Origin: an uncultured Methanobrevibacter sp.
GTDB taxonomy: Archaea; Methanobacteriota; Methanobacteria; Methanobacteriales; Methanobacteriaceae
DNA: 36,444 nt
Direction of reading: 5' to 3'
NCBI RefSeq assembly: GCF_947169325.1
Contig: NZ_CAMVPN010000015.1
Location: forward strand, 1-36,444
Shown here piece after piece: positions 14,913-23,187 of the stretch (within the stretch, counting starts at the first letter, position 1; each line of letters begins with the position of its first letter). Both the position numbers and the translations under genes were made by a program. The notes under the pieces were generated by a model, which saw nothing but the letters and a program-made list of their open reading frames with translations, had not been told where the DNA came from and made no database searches.

Positions 14913-15572
14913 TCATTTTCTAGGCAGAATCCTGTCCGGAGGCAATACTCCATAATGCTGATAGTACTGTGCCTTATATGTAATGAACGGGAATCTGAAC
15001 TTGTCAGGACCGTATTTAGGATTATAACCGAATATGTTAATGTATTCTCCCAAATCATCACGTTCCAATTTCAGTTCCTGAGTAACATCATACAGTGCCT
15101 TAGTATCGTCAATTGCCCTGTGGAAATTGACTTCATCAATGCCGTAATGGTCAACCGCATCAGCCAATTTGTGAGGATACTCCTTCCTGTCTTTTAAAAC
15201 TGTCAGTGTGTCGAGCCATTTCATGTTGCGGACAATGTCATCAGCTTCATCCGGATAATGCCTCTTTAACAGGAAGTAAATGAATGACAGGTCAAACTGG
15301 GCATTGTGGGCAATCATTACTGTGCCTTTGGTCAGTCTTTTTTTCAGGTCGCAGGCAACCCTTTCCTCGCTGATGCCGTCGTCTTTAAGCATTGCATTGG
15401 TGATGCCAGTAAGCTTTATGATTTTAGGTGAAATAGCCTGTCCTATATTGATGAATTCATCATATTCCTCAATGATTTTGCCGTCCTCAACCGTCAGCAT
15501 TGCAAGTTCGATTATTTTGCAATCCCTGCAGTCAAGACCGCTTGTCTCGGTATCAAAATAAATTACTCTAAT
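14913..15572 (-). CDS. DEDDh 3'-5' exonuclease (DnaQ-like), probable ATT start codon
   Basis: The protein is a DnaQ-type exonuclease: ExoI motif FDTETSG, ExoII AHNAQFDLSF, and ExoIII HRAIDDTKALYDV with the HxxxxD signature. The first in-frame ATG (15500) would delete ExoI and its two catalytic acids. The frame upstream is open only back to a TAG at 15585-15587, and that interval contains no ATG, GTG or TTG. It does contain ATT at 15572-15570, preceded by GGGAGAT with a 6-base spacer, giving a 219-residue protein starting (M)RVIYFDTETSG. I therefore place the start at this ATT. It is transcribed divergently from thiC. It probably trims DNA or RNA ends; the substrate is unknown. Confidence 0.8.
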   Translation of the reverse strand: MRVIYFDTETSGLDCRDCKIIELAMLTVEDGKIIEEYDEFINIGQAISPKIIKLTGITNAMLKDDGISEERVACDLKKRLTKGTVMIAHNAQFDLSFIYFLLKRHYPDEADDIVRNMKWLDTLTVLKDRKEYPHKLADAVDHYGIDEVNFHRAIDDTKALYDVTQELKLERDDLGEYINIFGYNPKYGPDKFRFPFITYKAQYYQHYGVLPPDRILPRK

Positions 15573-15680
15573 ATTAACATCTCCCTACACTAAAATTTTA
15601 TGTCATTAATATATAAAAAATTAATTCTATATACTTGAAAGGACAATATCATTAATGATTAGTCAACACGAGGGATAAAT
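15573..15680. promoter_or_regulatory. Divergent promoter region between the exonuclease and thiC, with a 12-base palindrome
   Basis: The 108-base spacer holds overlapping TATA-like runs (AATATATAAAAAA near 15608-15620 and CTATATACT near 15628-15636) that could serve both strands. ATCATTAATGAT (15648-15659) is a perfect palindrome between the likely thiC TATA box and the thiC start, in a position where a bound repressor would block initiation. No recognisable TPP riboswitch (no CUGAGA/ACC core) is seen in the short leader. Confidence 0.5.
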
Positions 15681-16955
15681 TTGACTCAGAAAAGTGAAGC
15701 ACAAAAAGGCAACATCACCCCTGAAATGGAATATGTTGCAGAATATGAAAACATTGATGTAAACAAACTAGCTAGATTGATTGACAAGGGATTGGTAGTG
15801 ATTCCAAAAAACGTTAACGGCCACTCAAAGCCATGCGGAATCGGTGAAGGATTGAAGACAAAAATCAATGCAAACATCGGTTCATCATCCAAAATCGATG
15901 ACATCGAGCTTGAAATCAACAAGGCAAAACTGGCCCAGGAATACGGTGCAGATGCTCTGATGGACCTCTCAACAGGATCCGATTTGAAGCTATTCCGGAA
16001 AAAGATCATGGATGCCGTGGACATATGCATCGGAACAGTGCCTATCTATGAAGCGGGAGTCGTCACTCTTGGCAAAGGCAAGGAAATCATCGACATGGAC
16101 CCTGACGACATCTTCAAATCCATTGAAAACCAGGCAAAGGAGGGAGTGGACTTCATGACACTCCACTGCGGAATTACAAAAGACCTTGTTCAAAAACTGA
16201 AAGCCGCAAACAGAATGATGGGAATTGTAAGCCGTGGAGGAACATTCATGGCCTCCTGGATTAACCACAACGATAAGGAAAACCCACTATATGAAAATTA
16301 CGATTATCTTTTAGAGTTATCTTACGAATACGACATTACACTATCACTGGGAGACGGCCTGAGACCTGGCTGTCTTGCTGATGCAAGCGATATCCCTCAA
16401 ATTCAAGAGCTTGTCAATCTCGGAGGACTGGTAAAAAGGGCACAGGACGCCAATGTCCAGGTAATGGTTGAAGGCCCGGGCCATATGCCTCTTAATCAAA
16501 TCAAGGCAAACATGGAAATCCAAAAGACAATATGTCACGGAGCTCCGTTCTATGTATTGGGTCCTCTCGTAACAGACATAGCTCCCGGCTATGACCACAT
16601 TACCGGAGCCATCGGAGGAGCGATTGCAGCAACAGCAGGGGCCAGTTTCCTGTGTTACGTGACACCGGCAGAACACCTCTCACTTCCAAGCCTTGAAGAC
16701 GTCAAGGAAGGAGTCATCGCATCAAAGATTGCCGCTGAAGCAGCAGACGTTGCAAAAGGCCTTGACTCAGCATGGACACGTGAGCGTGCGATGGCAAAGG
16801 CCAGAAGAGAATTTAACTGGGATGCGCAATTCGAACTGGCGCTTGACAAGTCAAAACCTAGAAAATACCGTGACAAATGCGAACTGGACGATGATGAGAT
16901 GTGCGCAATGTGCGGAGAATACTGCGCAGTAAAAATAGCAAAAGGTGATTTCTGA
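15681..16955 (+). CDS. thiC: Phosphomethylpyrimidine synthase ThiC
   Basis: The 424-residue radical-SAM enzyme makes HMP phosphate from AIR for thiamine. Recognisable blocks include NGHSKPCGIGEGLKTKINANIG, TLHCGITKDL, SRGGTFMASW, LSLGDGLRPGC, VEGPGHMPL and GPLVTDIAPGYDHITGAIGGA. The 4Fe-4S cysteines lie at the C-terminus as Cys408-x2-Cys411-x3-Cys415, one residue tighter than the CxxCx4C of bacterial ThiC. At about 425 residues it is the short form without the bacterial N-terminal extension. The start is TTG at 15681 with GAGGGAT upstream; a later ATG (MEYVAEYEN) would lose conserved sequence. The stop overlaps the ligase ATG by one base (TGATG), so the two genes are translationally coupled. 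Confidence 0.95.
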   Translation: MTQKSEAQKGNITPEMEYVAEYENIDVNKLARLIDKGLVVIPKNVNGHSKPCGIGEGLKTKINANIGSSSKIDDIELEINKAKLAQEYGADALMDLSTGSDLKLFRKKIMDAVDICIGTVPIYEAGVVTLGKGKEIIDMDPDDIFKSIENQAKEGVDFMTLHCGITKDLVQKLKAANRMMGIVSRGGTFMASWINHNDKENPLYENYDYLLELSYEYDITLSLGDGLRPGCLADASDIPQIQELVNLGGLVKRAQDANVQVMVEGPGHMPLNQIKANMEIQKTICHGAPFYVLGPLVTDIAPGYDHITGAIGGAIAATAGASFLCYVTPAEHLSLPSLEDVKEGVIASKIAAEAADVAKGLDSAWTRERAMAKARREFNWDAQFELALDKSKPRKYRDKCELDDDEMCAMCGEYCAVKIAKGDF

Positions 16956-18613
16956 TGAAATACCAGGAACTTGTGGACGTCTACTCCGCCCTTGAAGCCA
17001 CCACAAAAAGACTTGAGAAAACTGAAATCATTTCAGAATTTCTAAAGAAACTTGACTCCGACACCATTGAAAAGGTCGGACTGTTGATTCTTGGAGTTGT
17101 GTTCCCTGCATGGAGCTCAGAGGAAATAGGCATCGGCGGAAAGCTGGTTGAAAGGGCAGTTGCAGAAGCAGTCGGAACAACACAGGCTGCCGTTGAGGAT
17201 GCCGTTCGTGATGAAGGAGACATCGGTCTTGCATGCATCAAATTATATGCCAAAAAGTCCCAGATGACATTTTTCTCCCAGCCCCTGACAATCGATTTTG
17301 TATTCAACAGCCTTCGAAAGCTCTCCCAGATTTCCGGCTCACGCTCAACAAACCGCAAAATCGCAATTATCTTAGAATTACTTTCACAGGCAAGCGCTAC
17401 AGAAGCCAAATATCTGACACGTACCATAACCGAAGAGTTGAGAATAGGCGTCGGTGACGGAGTCGTGCGTGATGCAATAGCTCAGGCTTTCGACATTGAC
17501 AAGAAGGTTGTCGAAAGGGCACAGATGCTTACAAATGACTTTTCAGTCGTTGCCAGAACCGCAAAGGATGAAGGAGCAGCAGGCCTTGAAAAGCTTAACC
17601 TGACACCGGGAACCCCTGTAAAGCCAATGCTTGCCCAGCTTGCACCCCCTCTTGAGGAAATCATTCCGGAAATGGGCTGTGCAATATGTGAGACAAAATA
17701 TGACGGCATCAGATTACAGGTCCACAGAAACGGCGATGAAATCAGGATATTCACCAGAAGGCTTGAAAACATCACACATGCCCTGCCTGAAATCGTTGAA
17801 CTCTTTGACGAATACCTTCCTCATGAGGACTACATTGTGGAAGGGGAAGTCATAGCCACTAGGAACGGAAAGCCTCTCCCATTCCAGAACATCCTCCACA
17901 GGGTGAGAAGAAAACACAACGTTGAGGAAGCGATGGAAAACGTGCCTTTGAAACTGTACCTCTTTGACGTGCTGTACTATAAGGTTCCGATGATTGACGA
18001 ACCTCTGTCCAAAAGGCGTGAGATTCTTGAAGAGATTGTGGATGCGTCCGTTGATGAAATGAACCTCAGTACAATGAAGGTCGGAACTCCAGACAACATC
18101 GATGAACTTCAGGAACTCTTTGAAACATCAATCGAAGGCGGCCATGAGGGAATAATGATCAAAGACTGCAAGGAACCATACATTCCAGGCCTAAGAGGCA
18201 AAAAGATGCTTAAATACAAAGCCGAACCTGAAACCCTGGACATGGTAATCGTCGGCGGAACATACGGCATCGGAAAAAGAGGAGATTTCGTGGGATCATA
18301 TCTTGTGGCACTGAGGGATGAAAACAATGAATTCAAGACAGTTGCATATGCCGCAACAGGCCTTGACGATGCCACACTGGAATATCTGACCGGCAAGATG
18401 AAGGAGCTTGAAATCTCAACAAAAGGCCGTGAGATAAAAGTTGAGCCTAAAATCGTTCTTGAAATTGCATTTTCAGAAATAGTAGAATCTCCCGAATACG
18501 AAACAGGATATTCTTTAAGGTTCCCTGTTGTCAAAAACATAAGAAAGGACAAAAGCCCGATGGATGCCGATACAGTTGAAAGGCTGATTTCAATGTACAA
18601 TACCGGAAATTAA
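16955..18613 (+). CDS. lig: ATP-dependent DNA ligase
   Basis: At 552 residues it has the three archaeal ligase domains: an N-terminal DNA-binding domain (about 1-210), an adenylation domain with the nucleophile Lys248 in KYDG and later motifs ENITHALPEI, EGEVIA, EGIMIK-type (here HEGIMIKD) and KMLKYKAE, and an OB-fold domain with the VLEIAFSEI and SLRFPVVKNIRKDKSP ending. It seals nicks in replication and repair. It starts inside the thiC stop (TGATG overlap). Its TAA stop overlaps the stop of the convergent transporter gene by 4 bases (shared TTAA). Confidence 0.96.
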   Translation: MKYQELVDVYSALEATTKRLEKTEIISEFLKKLDSDTIEKVGLLILGVVFPAWSSEEIGIGGKLVERAVAEAVGTTQAAVEDAVRDEGDIGLACIKLYAKKSQMTFFSQPLTIDFVFNSLRKLSQISGSRSTNRKIAIILELLSQASATEAKYLTRTITEELRIGVGDGVVRDAIAQAFDIDKKVVERAQMLTNDFSVVARTAKDEGAAGLEKLNLTPGTPVKPMLAQLAPPLEEIIPEMGCAICETKYDGIRLQVHRNGDEIRIFTRRLENITHALPEIVELFDEYLPHEDYIVEGEVIATRNGKPLPFQNILHRVRRKHNVEEAMENVPLKLYLFDVLYYKVPMIDEPLSKRREILEEIVDASVDEMNLSTMKVGTPDNIDELQELFETSIEGGHEGIMIKDCKEPYIPGLRGKKMLKYKAEPETLDMVIVGGTYGIGKRGDFVGSYLVALRDENNEFKTVAYAATGLDDATLEYLTGKMKELEISTKGREIKVEPKIVLEIAFSEIVESPEYETGYSLRFPVVKNIRKDKSPMDADTVERLISMYNTGN

Positions 18614-19242
18614 TTTTCAGGCAATTTTCTCACAAAAAGAATAGCAGTCCGTGTAACCGGATAGACCAGTATCTCATAGATTGTTTTGACAATCGCCTGA
18701 GTTGCAATCATTATGACCAGTGACTCAAGAGGCATTGTTCCGAAAAATCCCAATGTGATGAAAATCAGTGCATCAAGGCTTTCACCAAAAAATGTTGAAG
18801 AAACGCATCTCACAAATAGCTTTTCTTCATCCCACTCCTTAAGCATCACCATCAGTTTTGCATTTACGAATGAACCTATGAAATATGCTACGAATCCTGC
18901 TATAAGAAGTCTTAAAGTGGCTCCCAAAACGACACTGTATGCATGAGAATTTTCAAAAAATGACGGAGCCGGAAGTGCCATTGCGATATTGTAGCAAACA
19001 ATTGCAAAGACATTGATGATGAAACCTAAAATAATTACTTTTTTTACCTTTTCATATCCATAGATTTCAGTCAAAACATCATTTAGAATATAGATGAGCG
19101 GGAAAACTATGATGGAACACGGAAGAATAAGTGAAAAGCAATCGAAGGTTTTCCCAGCAATGATGTTTGATATAATCAGACATGCAGTATATGTGCCTGT
19201 CAGCATTGCAAACATTTCCATCTTTGTTAGATTTTCAAACAT
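18610..19242 (-). CDS. Queuosine-precursor-type transporter (QPTR/YhhQ, DUF165, VUT family)
   Basis: The 210-residue membrane protein has about six hydrophobic helices and family landmarks: a TACLIISNIIAGKTFD start, PLIYILNDVLTEIYGYEKVKKVI after the second helix, FVNAKLMVMLK, and SSTFFGESLDALIFITLGFFG. Members import queuine precursors such as preQ0/preQ1 in bacteria; in archaea a role in importing 7-deazaguanine bases for archaeosine is plausible. That would link it to the ArcS-like protein at 1.7 kb, but the substrate is inferred from family only. It stands alone on the minus strand; the 85-base divergent gap to the OB-fold gene carries the promoters. Confidence 0.87.
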   Translation of the reverse strand: MFENLTKMEMFAMLTGTYTACLIISNIIAGKTFDCFSLILPCSIIVFPLIYILNDVLTEIYGYEKVKKVIILGFIINVFAIVCYNIAMALPAPSFFENSHAYSVVLGATLRLLIAGFVAYFIGSFVNAKLMVMLKEWDEEKLFVRCVSSTFFGESLDALIFITLGFFGTMPLESLVIMIATQAIVKTIYEILVYPVTRTAILFVRKLPEN

Positions 19243-19327
19243 GATAATACTATATCGACAAACATAAATAAATTTTACAAGATGAAATCCTATCGAGTAT
19301 ATTTAACATTGACGACAAGTAAAGCGT

Positions 19328-19726
19328 ATGGAAATTACAGATGACAAATTACTTAAAATAGCACTGATAACATGCCTTGTCGGAATAATCGGACTTATAA
19401 TCCTTACACCGACAATCGAAGTGAAGAAAGTTGAAATAAAAGACATCACACGAGCGATGATTGACGAGGAGGTTAGCGTCGACTGCGTGGTAACCGACGT
19501 TGCAAGGTCCTCTTCCGGAAGCAGCTATTTTTTAACAATCAATGACGGGACAGGCCAGATACAGCTTATAATTTTTGAAAATCAGGTTGCGGAAATTCAA
19601 TCGAACAATTTTGATATTGAAGACTTCAAAGACCGTAAAGTGGAAGTTACCGGCAAAATCACCGAGTACAAATCCGATTTGGAGATGATTTTATCAAGCG
19701 GAGACAGGCTGAAAATAAGAAATTAA
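19328..19726 (+). CDS. Membrane-anchored OB-fold (tRNA_anti-type) nucleic-acid-binding protein
   Basis: The 132-residue protein has one N-terminal membrane helix (about residues 9-28, ITCLVGIIGLIIL) followed by a soluble OB-fold of about 95 residues. The fold shows the pattern EEVSVDCVVTDVARSSSGSSYFLTINDGTGQIQLIIFEN ... KVEVTGKITEYKSDLEMILSS seen in tRNA_anti/OB nucleic-acid-binding domains. The domain would sit either just under or just outside the membrane; the charge distribution does not decide. There is no predicted enzyme activity. It is 64 bases upstream of a GlmM-family gene that has its own ribosome binding site. The function is unknown. Confidence 0.75.
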   Translation: MEITDDKLLKIALITCLVGIIGLIILTPTIEVKKVEIKDITRAMIDEEVSVDCVVTDVARSSSGSSYFLTINDGTGQIQLIIFENQVAEIQSNNFDIEDFKDRKVEVTGKITEYKSDLEMILSSGDRLKIRN

Positions 19727-19790
19727 CAAATAGTTATTTATTGATTGAACACCAAAAATAAACATGATTAAACTTATAGGAAATTAAAAT

Positions 19791-21155
19791 ATGTCTGATA
19801 AAAAAAGATTATTCGGAACTTTCGGAGTCAGAAGAACTGCAAATGACGTTTTGACTCCCGAGTTTGCATCAAGGCTTGCAGCCTGTTACGGTACCCAAAT
19901 CCAAGGAACCGTAGCGGTTGGAGGAGATACAAGAACATCAACGTTAATGTTAAAGGAAGCCGTTAAGGCTGGACTTTTATCAAGCGGATGTGACGTGGTC
20001 GATTTAGGAATACTTCCTACGCCTGGCGTTCAGTATGCAGTCCGCAAATACTATGACGGAGGAGTGATGATTACCGCTTCACACAACCCTCCAAAATATA
20101 ACGGGCTTAAATTCCTGGATGAATTCGGTATTGGAATACCTGATGAAATGGACATAGCAATCGAAAAGCTGTACTTTGATGAGGAACCTAAAAGGGCACA
20201 CTGGTCTGAAATAGGCCAAATCTATCACAATGACAAAATCATCGACGAATATGTCGACGAGGCAATATCCAAAGTGGATGCTGACGCCATTCGTGAAGCC
20301 AAACTGAAAGTTGTCGTTGACTGCGGAAGCGGAGCGGGATGCTACACCGCACCATACCTGATTAGAAAGCTCGGATGTGAAGTGACTACACTGAACTCAC
20401 AGGCTGATGGATTTTTCCCTGGCCGTGACCCTGAACCGATCGAGGAAAACCTTCAGGAACTCATCAGCGTCGTCAAAGAATTGAATGCAGACATCGGTCT
20501 TGCACACGATGGAGATGCTGACAGGACAATCTGTATTGATGAGAAAGGAAACTTCGTTTTAGGAGACAAAACATTCACACTCGTTGAAAAGCAAATGCTT
20601 AAGGAAAACAATGGAGGAACAATTGTCACTACCGTTGCAACATCCCAGGCAATCTATGACGTTGCAGAAGAATACAACGGCAAAGTAATAGCTACTGCCG
20701 TTGGAGACCTGCTTGTTGCACGTAAACTCAAGGACGAAGACGGACTCTTCGGTGGAGAAGAAAACGGAGGACTCATTTTCCCTGACTTCGTATACGGAAG
20801 GGATGCTGTGATGACCGTTGCCAAAATCCTTGAAATAATCGCAAAGGAGAAAAAACCTTTATCAGAACTTGTATCAGAGCTTCCTGTTTACTATGCAAGC
20901 AAAATGAAAATCGAATGCCCTGACGATGAGAAGGAATTCGTCATGGACAGCATTGCTGAAGAAATCAAAACCACCACTGATTTTGAGCTTGATTTAACAG
21001 ACGGAGTTAAAATCCTAAAAGAAGACGGATGGGTGATTGTCAGACCATCCGGAACCGAACCGATCTTCAGATGCTTTGCAGAGTCAGACTCACAGGAAAA
21101 AGCTGACGAAATGACAGACTGGGGAATAAGTTTAATTGAAAAATACAAAAAATAG
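19791..21155 (+). CDS. glmM: Phosphoglucosamine mutase-family protein (GlmM), copy 1
   Basis: The 454-residue alpha-D-phosphohexomutase has all four domains: an LFGTFGVRR start, the phosphoserine loop TASHNPP (Ser97), the metal loop DGDADRT, the sugar-recognition loop GGEENGG and the phosphate-binding RPSGTEP. It interconverts glucosamine-6-P and -1-P, feeding UDP-GlcNAc; archaeal relatives also use glucose or mannose phosphates, so specificity is not certain. A second family member is encoded at 27.8-29.2 kb. The ribosome binding site AGGAAAT lies before the ATG. A long hairpin follows the gene. Confidence 0.88.
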   Translation: MSDKKRLFGTFGVRRTANDVLTPEFASRLAACYGTQIQGTVAVGGDTRTSTLMLKEAVKAGLLSSGCDVVDLGILPTPGVQYAVRKYYDGGVMITASHNPPKYNGLKFLDEFGIGIPDEMDIAIEKLYFDEEPKRAHWSEIGQIYHNDKIIDEYVDEAISKVDADAIREAKLKVVVDCGSGAGCYTAPYLIRKLGCEVTTLNSQADGFFPGRDPEPIEENLQELISVVKELNADIGLAHDGDADRTICIDEKGNFVLGDKTFTLVEKQMLKENNGGTIVTTVATSQAIYDVAEEYNGKVIATAVGDLLVARKLKDEDGLFGGEENGGLIFPDFVYGRDAVMTVAKILEIIAKEKKPLSELVSELPVYYASKMKIECPDDEKEFVMDSIAEEIKTTTDFELDLTDGVKILKEDGWVIVRPSGTEPIFRCFAESDSQEKADEMTDWGISLIEKYKK

Positions 21156-21170
21156 AAAAACACCACAATT

Positions 21171-21211
21171 TTTGTTTTAATTATATCGCTTCCAGATATA
21201 ATTAAAATAAA
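21171..21211 (+). terminator. Long AT-rich hairpin after glmM copy 1
   Basis: TTTTAATTATATC (21175-21187) pairs perfectly with GATATAATTAAAA (21195-21207) around GCTTCCA; one G-T pair and three more AT pairs extend it to 17 pairs. It stands 15 bases after the glmM stop and about 110 bases from the convergent ASCH-TPR gene, so it may serve both. The rest of this 166-base gap holds nothing else recognisable. Confidence 0.6.
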
Positions 21212-21321
21212 CATCACCCTAAAAAACTTAATTAAAATAATAGCTACTTTTAAAATAAATGACTTCAGTTCATAAACCTGCATTGCATTTCACTGACATA
21301 TGCATGAAAAAATAGAAATTT

Positions 21322-22458
21322 CTAGAAGTATTCCAAACACTCTTCCTTAAGGAAAAATGCATCCTCATTGTCCGGATTTCTAAGCAATACCATGTTGAAA
21401 CTGTCAACAGCCTCTTCAAACTTGCCCAATTCCATCAGAACAACACCCTTATTAAGTAAAAAATCGATATTGTGCTTTTCAAGTGCAATTGCTTTATTGA
21501 AACATTCCAAAGCTTCATCAAATTTGCCTAAATCAATATATGCATTGCCCATTCTGTTGATTGCACTTGCATCCATTTCAGAATCATCCAGACATACTTC
21601 AACGGCCTTGTCAAATGATTCAATGGCCTCTTCCAACCTTCCCATATCAGTCAGGAGGTTTCCCCTTGCATTCCACACTTCGGGATTTTCGCCGTCAATG
21701 ACTATCAGCTTATCGTAAACCCTTAGGGCCTGGTCATATCTTCCAAGCATTTCCAGAATGAATCCTCTCCAATAAAGCACAATCGGACTACTTGGACGGT
21801 AGTTGTAAGCTATGGTACTTGACTTATATGCCTCTTCAATTCTTCCTGCATTGAGAAGAGCGATGGCCTTGTTGTTGAGAATATATTCATTGTCTGGCTC
21901 GAATTCCAATGCCCTGTCGTAGCAGTCTATGGCCTCGTCGAACTTGCCGAGCCTTGAAAGGTTGTCGCCCTGCTTGTTCAGCAGATATACATCATCAGGA
22001 TCAAGTCTAAGGGCAGCGTCATAGCACATTGTGGACTTGTCGAACTTACCGCTGTCGAAAAGGATATCCGCCCTTTTTGTAATCATTGCCTTTTCATCAA
22101 TCTTGTCGCCTTTCCAATCGTCAATGTCAAGCTTTTCAAAATAGATTATCTGGAATTCCTCTGAATCATCAATATGGCCCCCGTACATCTTCTTGAATTC
22201 CCTAAGCATGTCGTAGGCATCCTTGAAACCTTCGTTTCTTGCAAGCTCGTCATCATCCCTGATGTCTGAAAATGAGATGTTTTCAACGTCTGTAACCAGG
22301 GCCTCGAAGATTTTCATCTTTTCTTTGGAAACCAGGTTCCAATAGCAGTAGAGCCGGTCTCCCTTTTTAAGCGGAGTCTTCCATGCTTTACGTATTGTTC
22401 TTGTTTTCTTACCGGTAATCACATCAATATCATTACTTGAAAATGACAAAATAGGCAT
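21322..22458 (-). CDS. ASCH-domain / TPR-repeat fusion protein
   Basis: The 378-residue protein has two parts. Residues 1-110 look like an ASCH (PUA-like) domain: PILSFSSNDIDVITGKKTRTIRKAW, KGDRLYCYWN, an FEALVTDVE strand and the FSDIRDDDELARNEGF segment typical of ASCH proteins. Residues about 125-378 are seven tandem TPR units with consensus such as GKFDEAIDCYDRALEFEPDN. ASCH domains bind RNA or modified bases and TPRs bind proteins, so an RNA-to-protein adaptor is a possible role; this is inference. It is the last gene of a five-gene minus-strand unit, 18 bases after nrdG, with a strong AAGGAGGAG ribosome binding site. Confidence 0.8.
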   Translation of the reverse strand: MPILSFSSNDIDVITGKKTRTIRKAWKTPLKKGDRLYCYWNLVSKEKMKIFEALVTDVENISFSDIRDDDELARNEGFKDAYDMLREFKKMYGGHIDDSEEFQIIYFEKLDIDDWKGDKIDEKAMITKRADILFDSGKFDKSTMCYDAALRLDPDDVYLLNKQGDNLSRLGKFDEAIDCYDRALEFEPDNEYILNNKAIALLNAGRIEEAYKSSTIAYNYRPSSPIVLYWRGFILEMLGRYDQALRVYDKLIVIDGENPEVWNARGNLLTDMGRLEEAIESFDKAVEVCLDDSEMDASAINRMGNAYIDLGKFDEALECFNKAIALEKHNIDFLLNKGVVLMELGKFEEAVDSFNMVLLRNPDNEDAFFLKEECLEYF

Positions 22459-22476
22459 TTGACTCCTCCTTAAAAT

Positions 22477-23187
22477 TTATTCTATAGTTCTTTCGCCGAA
22501 TTCAGCTGACTTCACCTTTATCTGGCCTTCAAAATAAGGCATGATTTCACGGGCCAGCTTTTCGAGGTCATGGGGATTTGGAACCGCAACCTTCTCAAGG
22601 GCAGGGTCGAGGACATTCTTGTTTCTGAACTGCTGGATTGTGTAAATGTCCGCTTTGAGGTCATCTGCAAGATTAATGATGTCCTTTTTGGTGTGGAGTG
22701 TAGGAACGTAGGTTGTTCTTGCCTCCAGATGGACATTTTCGTCTGCATGAATCATTTCCATTGATTTTTTAACCTGGAAACCGACATTTGAACCTGTAAT
22801 CTTTCTGTATTTTGAAAATACTGTTTTGACGTCAAGTGAAACAAAGTCGAGAAGCTTCAAATCCAACAGCTTTTGAATTCTGTCGGGATAGATTCCGCTG
22901 GTGTCGAGTTTGGTTTTAAGCCCTATTTGCCTGACGTATGTGAATATTTCAATCAGCGCGTCAAGCTGCATCAGAGGTTCGCCGCCTGAAATCACAACAG
23001 CATCGAGAAAATCGGCTGAAGAGTCTATTTCCTGCTTTATCTCTTCAAATGATTTGACGGTTGCGTCATCCAAAAGCTCCACATTATGGCAATATCTGCA
23101 TGTCAGAGGGCATCCTGACATGAAGATGACCAGTGACATGTTTCCATGAAACTCAACAGAGGATATTACAGATCCACCAACATACAT
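22477..23187 (-). CDS. Anaerobic ribonucleotide reductase activating protein (radical SAM, NrdG-like)
   Basis: The 236-residue protein carries the radical-SAM cluster motif Cys26-x3-Cys30-x2-Cys33 (SGCPLTCRYCHN), a GGEPLMQ SAM-binding motif, and a DVKTVFSKYRKITGS segment. This is the archaeal form of the activating enzymes that install the glycyl radical on class III ribonucleotide reductase. At 236 residues it is longer than E. coli NrdG (about 154) and belongs to the TIGR02495-type subgroup, so it may activate another glycyl-radical enzyme. Its ATG overlaps the hisC stop (TGATG), so the genes are coupled. No reductase gene lies nearby. Confidence 0.82.
   Translation of the reverse strand: MYVGGSVISSVEFHGNMSLVIFMSGCPLTCRYCHNVELLDDATVKSFEEIKQEIDSSADFLDAVVISGGEPLMQLDALIEIFTYVRQIGLKTKLDTSGIYPDRIQKLLDLKLLDFVSLDVKTVFSKYRKITGSNVGFQVKKSMEMIHADENVHLEARTTYVPTLHTKKDIINLADDLKADIYTIQQFRNKNVLDPALEKVAVPNPHDLEKLAREIMPYFEGQIKVKSAEFGERTIE

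Noticed and set aside
15590-15680. TPP riboswitch upstream of thiC
   Set aside because: The leader is under 50 bases and lacks the conserved CUGAGA and ACCUGA-type core.
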